Assembly (NCBI GenBank): GCA_017509605.1
Contig: JAFWPH010000001.1
Span: 1-60,820 of the forward strand
Origin: Bacteroidaceae bacterium
Lineage (GTDB): Bacteria > Bacteroidota > Bacteroidia > Bacteroidales > Bacteroidaceae
Length of the DNA: 60,820 nt
Direction: 5' to 3'
Part shown: piece by piece, positions 16,241-24,312 of the stretch
Position numbering within the stretch: the stretch's first letter is position 1
Layout of the letters: the number at the start of each line of letters is the position of its first letter
Notes under the pieces: generated by a model
What the model was told of the DNA's origin: nothing
What the model saw: only the letters and a program-made list of their open reading frames with translations
The model's database searches: none
Program-made: the position numbers and the translations under genes

Positions 16241-18562
16241 ATGAAAAAAATCCTTTTGTTGATCCTTTTCATCTCGTTTTTCTTCAACTCTTACGCTAAA
16301 GATTTCAGAGTCAACCAAGGGGAATGTCAACTTGTGACCGACATCGCCTCGGAGCATCAGGTGGTGAACACTGCGCTTGACATGCTCAAGAACGACTGGA
16401 ACGCGGTTTTCGGCAAGCCTTTCAGCCACAGTGCACAGCCAAAGGTTATCGTCGGTACGGTGAACCGGAGCAATGTCTTGAAGGGTGTGGAGGTGGATTT
16501 CAAATGCCTCAAAGGTAAGACCCAGGCTTTTCTTTTGGTTGTGACCAAGGACGGTGATTTGGTGGTTGCTGGCAGTGACCCCCACGGCACTGCTTACGGC
16601 ATCATGCAACTGTCGCGCCTCATCGGTGTGTCGCCATGGGAATGGTGGGCTGACTGTACGCCACAGCATCTCGAATCATTCAGTCTGTCAGAGGGATATA
16701 CAGATTTCCAGTCGCCCAAGGTGGAGTATCGTGGTATTTTCATCAACGACGAGGACTGGGGACTGATGCCCTGGAGTTGCCAGACTTACGAACCTGCGGA
16801 GAAGGGTGTCATAGGGCCTAAGACCACTGCACGCATCTTCGAACTGTTGTTGCGTCTGCGCGCCAATCTCTATTGGCCGCCCATGCACGATGTGTCTTAT
16901 CCTTTCTTCATGACCAAAGGGAACCGTGAGGTGGCAGAGAAATTCGGCATCTATGTGGGAACCTCTCACTGCGAGCCGATGGCCAGCAATTCTTTCGGAG
17001 AATGGCACAAGAGGGGCAATGGCGACTATAATTACTTGAAGAACAGGGAGGGTATCCTCCAGTTCTGGACTGACAGGGTGAAGGATGTCGCCAATCAGGA
17101 GATTATCTACACTTTGGGGTTGCGTGGCATCCACGATGGTCCGATGGAAGGTGCCAAGACTGCCGCTGAGCAGAAGGATGTGCTTGTGGATGTGCTCCGC
17201 GACCAGCGCGCTATCCTCAAGGAGTATGTGAATAAGGACGTGAAACAGATACCACAGGTCTTTATACCCTATAAGGAGGTGCTTGAAGCCTATAAGATGG
17301 GCTTGCAGGTGCCTGACGACATCACTTTGATGTGGTGCGACGACAACTATGGCTTTATCCGTCATTTCCCGACTGCCAAGGAGCGGAAGCGCAAAGGTGG
17401 AAACGGCGTGTATTACCATGTGTCGTATTGGGGACGTCCACACGATTACCTGTGGCTCGGCACTTTCTCCCCGTCTTTGCTGTTCCAGCAGATGGGCAAG
17501 GCATACGATGAAGGCATACAGCGGATGTGGGTGCTGAATGTAGGTGATATCAAACCTGCTGAATACCAGATAGAACTGTTCATGGACATGGCATGGGACA
17601 TCGACAAGGTAAGGGAACAGGGAATAGCCCGGCATCTTGACCATTTCCTTGCCCGTGAGTTTGGTGAAGGCTTAGGTCATCGGCTGGGTGATGTCATGCG
17701 CGAACAATACCGCCTGGCGTTTATTGCCCGCCCGGAGTTCTTGGGACATACCCGTACTGAGGAGAGCGACCCTAAATTCAAGATTGTCAGTGATTTGCCT
17801 TGGGGTGAGGGTTTCATAAAAGCCCGACTGACCGACTACCGTAACATCAGCGACGCTGTACAGCAGATGGAGAATGAGGTGCCACTTGACCGCCGTACTG
17901 CCTATTTCCACTTGGTGCGCTATCCTGTTCAGGCCGCTACCCAGATGAATGAGAAGATGCTGACAGCTCAGTTGGCGCGTCATGGCAAGGCGAAATTCCA
18001 TACCGCCGACCTTGCCTACGACAGTATCGTGGTGCTGACTGCCCGCTACAACCAAGGCAAGTGGAAGGGCATCATGGACATGCACCCCCGTGAACTCTCC
18101 GTCTTCGATCCTGTGCAAAGGATGAAGTTCGATTCTCCATTGACAGAGGAACCAACTCCATTGTATAAGTTCAACGGCCTTGATGCCACATCTGGCTCTC
18201 CTGTCGATTGCTATGGACTTGGTTACGAAGGCAAGGCTGCTGAGGTGCTGAAAGGTGAAACTATCGGCTTCGACTGTCCTAAGGCTGCTGGCAAGACAAT
18301 TAAGGTTGAAGTGCGTCTGTTGCCCAATCATCCGATGGAAGACAATGCCCAACTACGTGTGGCTGTGGATATTGACGGCAAGGATTCAAAAGTCCTCGAA
18401 TACCAGACGCAAGGCCGCAGCGAGACGTGGAAACTGAACATCCTGCGCAACCAAGCCATCGTAGAGGCGGTGTTCACAGTCTCGGATACCAGCATCACTC
18501 CCCATCTGAACATCAAAGCCCTCGACAAAGGCGTGGTAGTTGACCAAGTCCTGGTCTGGTGA
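16241..18562 (+). CDS. Glycoside hydrolase family 115 (xylan alpha-1,2-glucuronidase)
   Basis: A 773-residue exported enzyme with a lipophilic signal peptide (MKKILLLILFISFFFNSYA). GH115 enzymes release (4-O-methyl)glucuronic acid from xylan. Family-like segments include SDPHGTAYGIMQLSRLIGVS, VEYRGIFINDEDWGL, NLYWPPMHDVSYPFF, LGLRGIHDGPMEG and IMWCDDNYGF-type text (LMWCDDNYGFIRH). A TTG at 16229 could extend it by four residues, but the ATG at 16241 directly begins a signal peptide. At 773 residues it may be shorter at the C-terminus than longer members of the family. It follows folK closely yet has a different role, so readthrough from that operon is possible. With the GH43 and symporter at 20.8-23.2 kb it suggests a xylan locus. 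Confidence 0.88.
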   Translation: MKKILLLILFISFFFNSYAKDFRVNQGECQLVTDIASEHQVVNTALDMLKNDWNAVFGKPFSHSAQPKVIVGTVNRSNVLKGVEVDFKCLKGKTQAFLLVVTKDGDLVVAGSDPHGTAYGIMQLSRLIGVSPWEWWADCTPQHLESFSLSEGYTDFQSPKVEYRGIFINDEDWGLMPWSCQTYEPAEKGVIGPKTTARIFELLLRLRANLYWPPMHDVSYPFFMTKGNREVAEKFGIYVGTSHCEPMASNSFGEWHKRGNGDYNYLKNREGILQFWTDRVKDVANQEIIYTLGLRGIHDGPMEGAKTAAEQKDVLVDVLRDQRAILKEYVNKDVKQIPQVFIPYKEVLEAYKMGLQVPDDITLMWCDDNYGFIRHFPTAKERKRKGGNGVYYHVSYWGRPHDYLWLGTFSPSLLFQQMGKAYDEGIQRMWVLNVGDIKPAEYQIELFMDMAWDIDKVREQGIARHLDHFLAREFGEGLGHRLGDVMREQYRLAFIARPEFLGHTRTEESDPKFKIVSDLPWGEGFIKARLTDYRNISDAVQQMENEVPLDRRTAYFHLVRYPVQAATQMNEKMLTAQLARHGKAKFHTADLAYDSIVVLTARYNQGKWKGIMDMHPRELSVFDPVQRMKFDSPLTEEPTPLYKFNGLDATSGSPVDCYGLGYEGKAAEVLKGETIGFDCPKAAGKTIKVEVRLLPNHPMEDNAQLRVAVDIDGKDSKVLEYQTQGRSETWKLNILRNQAIVEAVFTVSDTSITPHLNIKALDKGVVVDQVLVW

Positions 18563-18577
18563 TAATGAAAGGGGCGG

Positions 18578-20122
18578 TCATCCTTCCACTATTTTCCACT
18601 CGCCGATGCAGCGTCGCTCGCTTGAGAAGTTCACGCCTATCTTGTAGAGACGACGCGGGTCGGCGGCATAGGGCTGGGCATAACCCTTGTCCTCGATTTG
18701 CTGCAGGGCCTCGTCCGCGCTCTTGTCGAGTTTGAACTCGAAGATGTAGATATAATCATCGGTCTTCACAATCATGTCCATGCGCCCGTCACTGGTCGGA
18801 CGCTCCACCTCCACATAGAAGCCCAACAACTTGAAGAAGACGTACAGCACGTTCTGGAAATACAGTTCCTGGTTGCCCTGCACACGGTAGTCGTTGTCGG
18901 TGAAGAGCGCCTCCAGACGACGCATGAACGACTCCACCTTGCCTGCCTCAAGCTCAAGGACGAAATTGTCGATACTGAATGAGTTGTCGATGCCCAGACG
19001 GGAATAAGAGCGCGAGAGATATTTTACGAATCCCTTTTCCACCTCACGATTGGGGAAGCCTAAGTGGTAACTCTCGAACCTCTTGTCATAGCCTTTGATG
19101 GTGAGGTATCCGCTCTGGTAGATCACAGGGATGGGGTTCACGTACATGTCACTGATGTTGCCCAACACATCACCAGTCACCCGTTCCCTTGTAATATTGT
19201 TGAGGTTGTAGTTGGTCTTTTTCAGGATCTCCACAAGAAAGGTTGGAGTGCCGGTTTCGAACCAATAGTCGCTGAACACCTTGCTCGACAGTGTGTTGAG
19301 CAGGCTGAAAGGGTTGTAGAGGCCAACCGAGTTCTGACGGAAATGGTAGCCGTCGTAATAGTCCTTGAGTTGGGCAAAGCATTCCTCTTTGGTGAGGTCG
19401 TTAGCCATCGCTAATTCTTCCACTTCTGAATCAATGTGGTCGTGTATTTCCCTCTCTGTGATACCACAGATTTCCACGTAGCGAGGATCCATCGAGATGT
19501 CGGTGAAGTTGTTGAGGTCGCTGAAGATGCTTACCTTGCTGAAACGAGTCACGCCTGTGATGAAGCCAAATTTGATGTAGCGGTCCTGTGTCTTCATCAC
19601 CGAGTAGAAAGCCTTCATCTGGCTGCGGTAGTGATCCTGCAGTTCAGGGTTACCGATGGAATTGAGCAGTGGTTTGTCGTACTCGTCAATAAGGATGACA
19701 ACCTTCCGGCCTGTCTGATTGCAGGCACGTTCAATAACTCCAGCGAAACGTTGAGAAGAACTTACCTCTCCTTCTCCCTTACCATATACTGATTCCCATC
19801 GGAGGAGGTTCCTGTTTAATTCTTCAGACAAGTCGTTTTCTTTCCTATACTCAGCGGTGTTCAGGTCCAGATGCAGCACAGGATAGACTGTCCAGTCCTG
19901 TTCCAGTTGTTCCATTGCCAGTCCCTTGAAGAGTTCCTTCTTCCCGAGGAAGTAGGCTTCCATGGTAGAGATAAGCAGACTCTTGCCGAAACGTCGCGGA
20001 CGGCTCAAAAAATAATACTTGCCTTCGCCCTGCAATTTATATATTAGGGCAGTCTTGTCGATATAAAGATAGCCTCCAGTACGCAGGCTTTCGAAATCCT
20101 GTATGCCAATGGGGTAAAGCAT
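18578..20122 (-). CDS. AAA-ATPase-like protein with C-terminal PD-(D/E)XK nuclease domain
   Basis: A 514-residue protein of the large Bacteroidota family with an AAA-ATPase_like domain (PF09820 type) and a PD-(D/E)XK domain (DUF1703/PDDEXK_9 type). Visible are the start IGIQDFESLRTGGYLYIDKT, a P-loop RPRRFGKSLLISTM (about 41-54), VILIDEYDKPL (Walker B, about 140) and the nuclease core GRMDMIVKTDDYIYIFEFKL near 450-475, with the Asp and E-x-K residues intact. The function is unknown; multicopy spread suggests defence or mobile-element ties. It is flanked by a repeat-rich spacer and sits between xylan genes, as if inserted there. Confidence 0.86.
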   Translation of the reverse strand: MLYPIGIQDFESLRTGGYLYIDKTALIYKLQGEGKYYFLSRPRRFGKSLLISTMEAYFLGKKELFKGLAMEQLEQDWTVYPVLHLDLNTAEYRKENDLSEELNRNLLRWESVYGKGEGEVSSSQRFAGVIERACNQTGRKVVILIDEYDKPLLNSIGNPELQDHYRSQMKAFYSVMKTQDRYIKFGFITGVTRFSKVSIFSDLNNFTDISMDPRYVEICGITEREIHDHIDSEVEELAMANDLTKEECFAQLKDYYDGYHFRQNSVGLYNPFSLLNTLSSKVFSDYWFETGTPTFLVEILKKTNYNLNNITRERVTGDVLGNISDMYVNPIPVIYQSGYLTIKGYDKRFESYHLGFPNREVEKGFVKYLSRSYSRLGIDNSFSIDNFVLELEAGKVESFMRRLEALFTDNDYRVQGNQELYFQNVLYVFFKLLGFYVEVERPTSDGRMDMIVKTDDYIYIFEFKLDKSADEALQQIEDKGYAQPYAADPRRLYKIGVNFSSERRCIGEWKIVEG

Positions 20123-20224
20123 AATCTCCTACTTATTTTGTTTTCACGGTGCAAGTTACAACTTTTCCGTTAAACATACGTCATGGATCAAGTTTTTTCT
20201 GAATGTGAGTTGACTTTGTTCAAA

Positions 20225-20252
20225 GGTCAATGATCAATGGTCAACGGTCAAT
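20225..20252. repeat. Heptamer tandem repeat (GGTCAAT, 4 units)
   Basis: Four units in a row, GGTCAAT, GATCAAT, GGTCAAC and GGTCAAT, with a strict 7-base period. A second, three-unit array (ATAACCN) lies just downstream at 20278-20298. Confidence 0.8.
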
Positions 20253-20277
20253 GGTTTTTCAGGCGAAGCCTTTTTCT

Positions 20278-20298
20278 ATAACCCATAACCTATAACCA
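20278..20298. repeat. Heptamer tandem repeat (ATAACCN, 3 units)
   Basis: ATAACCC, ATAACCT and ATAACCA follow each other with a 7-base period in the same spacer as the GGTCAAT array. Confidence 0.7.
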
Positions 20299-20335
20299 TT
20301 CATAAGCATTCATGTTCTACAAGAACAGCAGGGTA

Positions 20336-20354
20336 CGCAGGCTGCTAGCCTGCG
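20336..20354. repeat. Short perfect hairpin
   Basis: CGCAGGCT, a 3-base loop, then AGCCTGCG. On the plus strand it is followed by ATGTTTTT, so it is terminator-like, but no plus-strand gene ends nearby. It may be a palindromic repeat unit. Confidence 0.6.
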
Positions 20355-20547
20355 ATGTTTTTCCACACGAATTTCCACGAATTAAACACAAATTTTTCAG
20401 AAATTAAATTCATGATTAATTCATGGCCAATTCATGGTCATTCATGTTTTACAAAAACCACAATAACCATTTATTTCCTGAAATTTGTTTGGAGTATTCT
20501 TTTTTTTCATTAAAATTGCAAATTAGTTTCTAAGCGAATGTGAGGGG

Positions 20548-20579
20548 TGGTTCCTGTGGTCTTACGACTGCAGGAACCA
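20548..20579. repeat. Inverted repeat, 9-bp arms
   Basis: TGGTTCCTG (20548-20556) and CAGGAACCA (20571-20579) pair perfectly, and GTC/GAC inside could extend the stem. No T tract follows on either strand, so it is not an obvious terminator. Confidence 0.55.
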
Positions 20580-20677
20580 TCAATTTCTGCATTCGAGACA
20601 TTGTTTTTATCCATCTCCATCAATTCCCTTACTACACTGGTTGCCTATCCCCAATGTTCACCAATTGGTGTAACATT

Positions 20678-20718
20678 CTTAACTCTTAACTCTTAATTCT
20701 TAACTCTTAATTCTTATT
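20678..20718. repeat. Heptamer tandem repeat (CTTAAYT, 5 full units)
   Basis: Five consecutive CTTAACT or CTTAATT units plus a partial sixth, with a 7-base period, lying between the repeat mosaic and the symporter terminator. Confidence 0.8.
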
Positions 20719-20734
20719 CATAAGCCTTCAACAA

Positions 20735-20764
20735 AAAAACACGGCCCCGAAAGACCGTGTTTTT
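20735..20764 (-). terminator. Terminator of the GH43-symporter operon
   Basis: AAAAACACGG (20735-20744) pairs with CCGTGTTTTT (20755-20764) around a 10-nt loop, 38 nt past the symporter stop. It is A/T-tailed on both sides and so could act in both directions. Confidence 0.82.
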
Positions 20765-20801
20765 CTTGAGATTATCCTAAAATTGCACAGGATTTCTATG
20801 T

Positions 20802-22208
20802 TTATTCTTTGCTGCGTGCCTCAATTTCAGTGTTGATCTTGTCGATGACCTCGTCGGTGAGTTCATACTTGGAGATAATCCACATCGCGAGGGCAAGCAG
20901 GATGGCGGGGATGACGCATACCAACCAGAGGATGCCTTCCTCAGCGAACGGAGTCTGGTCGATCACCTCGCTGTTGTAGCCAACATAAGCCAAAACTGCA
21001 GGACCAACGATGCTTCCGAAGGTCATACCAGCCTTGAAGAACAATCCCGTCAAAGCGTTGACAATACCTGAGATACGACGGCCTGTGGTGTATTCACCGT
21101 AGGAAATCACCTCGGGAACCAGCGCCCACATATAACCTGTAGCCACAATCACACCAGTGCTCTTGATGAACTGAGCCACATAAACCATCATCATACTTGG
21201 ATGCTCCATCTTGGAGATGAAATAGAGCATCGCCATACCGACGATAGCGGCACCAAGGAAAAGATAGAACATGTTCTTCTTTCCCACCATGCGCTTGAAC
21301 CATGGCACAAGCGGCATGAAGATGAATGCGGGTATCGAACCCAAAGCCATGAATATCGACAGTTCCTGAGCCGAACCATGCAGGTTGCTGTTGATGAAAT
21401 AAGCGCCTGCGGCATTACCGACCGACATCATCGCAAAAGCAGTGATGAAGAAGAAGGCAAGCACACGCAAAGGACGGTTGCGAAGGAACTCCATCCAAAG
21501 GTCGCTGACTTTCACATCCTCAGTGGCTTTGGCATCCATCACCACACGCTCCTTGCACTGCGAGAAGCAGAACAAAAGCAGGCAGAATCCCACAATGGCA
21601 TAAATGGTCATGGTGGTGAACCATGCCTTGGGGTCTTTAGGAAGACTGTCGGATGGCGCACCGGCAAGCAAAGCGATGAACAAAGGAAGACCGGAGTTGA
21701 CAGCCAGACCACCCACATTGGCCATGAACATACGCACGGAGGTGAGGATGGTGATCTCGTTGGTGTCGCGGGTCAGTGAGGAGTTCAATGCTCCGTAAGG
21801 CACGTTGATAAATGTGTAGAGCAACTGCATGGACACGTAGGTCACGTAAGCGTAAATCAGTGATGGCGCGAAACCATTGTAGAAGCACAGAATGGCGAAT
21901 CCCGAAAGCGGAATACCCACATAAAGCAGATATGAACGGTATTTACCGAAGCGTGGATTGCTCTTGTCAATCAATGCGCCCACAATGGGGTCCCAAATCA
22001 CGTTAGCCACATTACCCACAAGGAACATGACAGCCACAGCGGATGGCGACAGTCCGTAGATGTCGGTATAGAAGAACAGGAGGTAAGTGCAGATGACCTG
22101 GAAAATCAGGTTCTGGGCCAAGTCACCGCTACCGAAACCTATGCGCTGCACCCATGAGAGTTTGTAGAAGCCTTTGGCTTCCTGAGCTGTATTTGTTGCT
22201 GTTGCCAT
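20802..22208 (-). CDS. GPH-family (glycoside-pentoside-hexuronide:cation) sugar symporter, MFS
   Basis: A 468-residue protein with about 12 hydrophobic helices. The N-terminal segment WVQRIGFGSGDLAQNLIFQ and the loop WDPIVGALIDKSNPRFGKYR are characteristic of GPH symporters such as MelB, XynT and XylP. It ends in a charged cytoplasmic tail. The gene lies 13 nt downstream of the GH43 gene, so it most likely imports xylo-oligosaccharides or xylosides. The same GH43-symporter pairing is known as xynB/xynD in Prevotella bryantii, by memory. Substrate choice is inferred from the neighbour. Confidence 0.88.
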   Translation of the reverse strand: MATATNTAQEAKGFYKLSWVQRIGFGSGDLAQNLIFQVICTYLLFFYTDIYGLSPSAVAVMFLVGNVANVIWDPIVGALIDKSNPRFGKYRSYLLYVGIPLSGFAILCFYNGFAPSLIYAYVTYVSMQLLYTFINVPYGALNSSLTRDTNEITILTSVRMFMANVGGLAVNSGLPLFIALLAGAPSDSLPKDPKAWFTTMTIYAIVGFCLLLFCFSQCKERVVMDAKATEDVKVSDLWMEFLRNRPLRVLAFFFITAFAMMSVGNAAGAYFINSNLHGSAQELSIFMALGSIPAFIFMPLVPWFKRMVGKKNMFYLFLGAAIVGMAMLYFISKMEHPSMMMVYVAQFIKSTGVIVATGYMWALVPEVISYGEYTTGRRISGIVNALTGLFFKAGMTFGSIVGPAVLAYVGYNSEVIDQTPFAEEGILWLVCVIPAILLALAMWIISKYELTDEVIDKINTEIEARSKE

Positions 22209-22221
22209 AGTCTGTTCTCGT

Positions 22222-23187
22222 TTAATCGGATATCACTTTCTGAATTGTTCCGTCCTCATTGTAGTGCAGTTCTGCTACCTTGAGGCTTCTGAGCCATGTC
22301 ACACCATCAGATGGCACACAGTCGTGGTGGAAGAGGTACCATTTTCCCTTGTACTGGCAAACAGAGTGGTGAGTGGTCCATCCCACAACGGGGTCGAGCA
22401 ACACACCCTTGAAGGTGAATGGTCCGTAGGGGTTGTCACCAATGGCGTAGCAGAGGAAATGGGTGTCGCCTGTGGAATAAGTGAAGTAATATTTGCCTTG
22501 GTACTTATGCATCCAGGAAGCCTCGAAGAAACGATAAGGGTTGTTGGCCTTAAGTGGCTCACCCTGGTCATCTACAACAAGCACAGGACGTGGTGCCTCG
22601 GCGAATTGCAGCACATCGTCGGTCATCTTGGCCACACGCGATGGCAGGGCATCCTCACCGCCCTCGGGCAGATGCTCGTTGGGCAAAGCCTTGTTGTTCT
22701 TGTAGCGCTGCAGTTGTCCGCCCCAGATACCGCCGAAATAAACGTAGATGCTGCCATCGTCGTCCTTGAAAGCGCAGGGGTCGATGGAGTAAGAACCACG
22801 GATGGGGTCGCCCTGTGGTATGAACGGACCCTCGGGCTTCTCTGCCACAGCCACACCAAGGTGGAAGATGTCGGTCTTGTCCTTAGCGCAGTAGATGAGG
22901 TAGTACTTGCCGTCTTTCTCCACCACGTCGTTGTCCCAAAGCTGACGACCAGCCCATGGAATGTCCTCAAGGGCGAGAATCACACCGTGGTCGGTCACTT
23001 CACCGTTCTCCACATCATCGAGTGAGAGGACGTGGTAGTCCTTCATCTCGAAATGACCGCCGTCGTCGTCCTCAGCGGCGCCTGAATCCCAGTCGTGGGA
23101 GGGATAGATGAACACTTTTCCATTGAACACGTTTGCCGCGGGATCTGCCATGTAGTCCTGCGGGAAAAGATACCTTGCTTTTTTCAT
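22222..23187 (-). CDS. Glycoside hydrolase family 43 (beta-xylosidase/arabinofuranosidase type)
   Basis: A 321-residue five-bladed propeller hydrolase without a signal peptide, so probably cytoplasmic. The expected acidic trio is visible: Asp15 in YMADPAANVF (general base), Asp in SIDPCAFKDDDG near residue 136 (pKa modulator) and Glu in RFFEASWMHKY near residue 221 (general acid). It would split imported xylo-oligosaccharides to xylose, or remove arabinose. It is cotranscribed with the GPH symporter. A purine-rich AAAGGAT stands just before the ATG. Resemblance to P. bryantii XynB is from memory. Confidence 0.9.
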   Translation of the reverse strand: MKKARYLFPQDYMADPAANVFNGKVFIYPSHDWDSGAAEDDDGGHFEMKDYHVLSLDDVENGEVTDHGVILALEDIPWAGRQLWDNDVVEKDGKYYLIYCAKDKTDIFHLGVAVAEKPEGPFIPQGDPIRGSYSIDPCAFKDDDGSIYVYFGGIWGGQLQRYKNNKALPNEHLPEGGEDALPSRVAKMTDDVLQFAEAPRPVLVVDDQGEPLKANNPYRFFEASWMHKYQGKYYFTYSTGDTHFLCYAIGDNPYGPFTFKGVLLDPVVGWTTHHSVCQYKGKWYLFHHDCVPSDGVTWLRSLKVAELHYNEDGTIQKVISD

Positions 23188-23619
23188 ATCCTTTAAGTTG
23201 TTTTGATAAGATCCTTGTATGTTTGGTTAGTTTGGTTTTTCCAATTGCAAATATAAGAATTTTTCAATGAAGAGACTTTTATTTCCAAATAAAAAAATAA
23301 TAAAAGAGGTGTGATGTTTCGTGAATTGTAAATCATGTTACATTAACGTCAGTTCGACAAATTTATGATAATTACAAAAAGGCTTTGCCTTACATGAAGA
23401 TTCATGAGAAATTTGTGTTAAATTTGTGGACATTCATGTTTATTATCAACATAAATAACCATCATTTGTTCATTAATTATTCATGTATCTTTTTTTCGTC
23501 GAATTCATGTTACATTAATTGCAGAAGCAACATCCTTTCGCTTGTTGGCATGCCTGGAGAATTTGCTGTATAATCGCGGGCTTGGGAACTGATACCCAAA
23601 GGAAAAAAGAAGCCGTCAT
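23188..23619. other. AT-rich spacer with GH43 operon leader and ATTCATG repeats
   Basis: The 432-base spacer contains a minus-strand TATATTTG (23255-23248), a likely -7 element for the GH43 operon. No matching TTTG lies 18-20 nt upstream, so activation by a regulator is possible. From 23385 to 23520 several ATTCATG and AAATTTGTG words recur, as in the 20.4 kb mosaic. The 62-codon frame at 23385-23573 is low-complexity and not convincing. Confidence 0.6.
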
Positions 23620-23637
23620 CTATTTCAGATGACGGCT
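23611..23637 (-). terminator. Terminator hairpin overlapping the 3' end of the deacetylase gene
   Basis: AGCCGTCATCT and AGATGACGGCT pair around ATTTC, and the minus strand continues TCTTTTTT. The stop codon (23620-23622) is inside the hairpin: the first arm encodes the last residues SRHLK. Confidence 0.85.
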
Positions 23638-24261
23638 CTTTTTCTGGTCTTCAGGAAAGATCTTGAACTCGTAGCCTTGGTCCCTGAGCCATTCTATGGA
23701 TCGTGGCAACGCAGTCTTGAGTTTGTCGATGCTCTTGAGCGAGTCGTGAAAGGTGATGATGGAACCTGGACGTGAGTATTTCTTCACATTCTCAAACACC
23801 TCGTCTGCGGTAAGCAACTTACTGTAGTCGCGGGTCACCACATCCCACATCACAATCACATAATGGTTTCTCAATCTCAGGTACTGGGAGGGTTTCATCC
23901 ATCCGTGAGGCGGACGGAAGAGGTCAGAACCGATGATGTGGTATGCCTTGTTGGCGTTCCAAAGGTATTTGGAACTTCTCCACCTCAACCCGCCGATATG
24001 ATTATAGGTGTGGTTGCCGAGACGGTGGCCTCTCTTCTTGATCTCTTCGTACAACTCAGGGTATTTTCGCACGTTGTCGCCCACCATGAAGAATGTGGCC
24101 TTCACACCATAATGGTCGAGTGTGTCGAGTATCCACGGAGTGGCCTCGGGTATAGGACCATCGTCGAAAGTCAGATAAACGGCTTTCTCCGATGGGTCCA
24201 TACGCCAGATTGCACTTGGATACAACCAACGAAGGAACATTGTGGGCTGTTCAATCAGCAT
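23620..24261 (-). CDS. Polysaccharide deacetylase (NodB domain)
   Basis: A 213-residue carbohydrate esterase family 4 protein. The metal/catalytic motifs are VYLTFDDGPIPEA (residues 28-40) and RGHRLGNHTYNHIGG (about 96-110), with DVVTRDY and FRPPHGWM further on. It removes acetyl groups from an N-acetylated sugar polymer or lipid-linked intermediate; the target is not evident. No cleavable signal peptide is clear. It follows the DUF2723 gene by 51 nt and shares its direction, so the two probably form an operon acting on envelope glycans. Confidence 0.88.
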   Translation of the reverse strand: MLIEQPTMFLRWLYPSAIWRMDPSEKAVYLTFDDGPIPEATPWILDTLDHYGVKATFFMVGDNVRKYPELYEEIKKRGHRLGNHTYNHIGGLRWRSSKYLWNANKAYHIIGSDLFRPPHGWMKPSQYLRLRNHYVIVMWDVVTRDYSKLLTADEVFENVKKYSRPGSIITFHDSLKSIDKLKTALPRSIEWLRDQGYEFKIFPEDQKKSRHLK

Positions 24262-24312
24262 CTTTTAGTTGTGTTGTTGTGCTTGGTTTCGCTAATTGGA
24301 GACAATGAATGG

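Larger units (their letters stand above)
20123..20801. other. Gene-free repeat mosaic
   Basis: A 679-base spacer with no credible gene. It holds two or three heptamer tandem arrays, a perfect 8-bp stem hairpin (20336-20354), CACGAATT direct repeats near 20366-20383, several ATTCATG copies (20409-20448), a long inverted repeat (20548-20579), a CTTAAYT heptamer array and the terminator of the symporter gene. The composition resembles accumulated small repeats rather than a decayed gene. Confidence 0.75.

Noticed and set aside
20225..20718. CRISPR array
   Set aside because: Units are 7 bases and tandem without spacers, so they are simple short tandem repeats.
23385..23573. 62-codon frame in the spacer before the deacetylase gene
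   Set aside because: Asn/Ile/Phe-rich product of AT-rich repeats; no start context or homology features.
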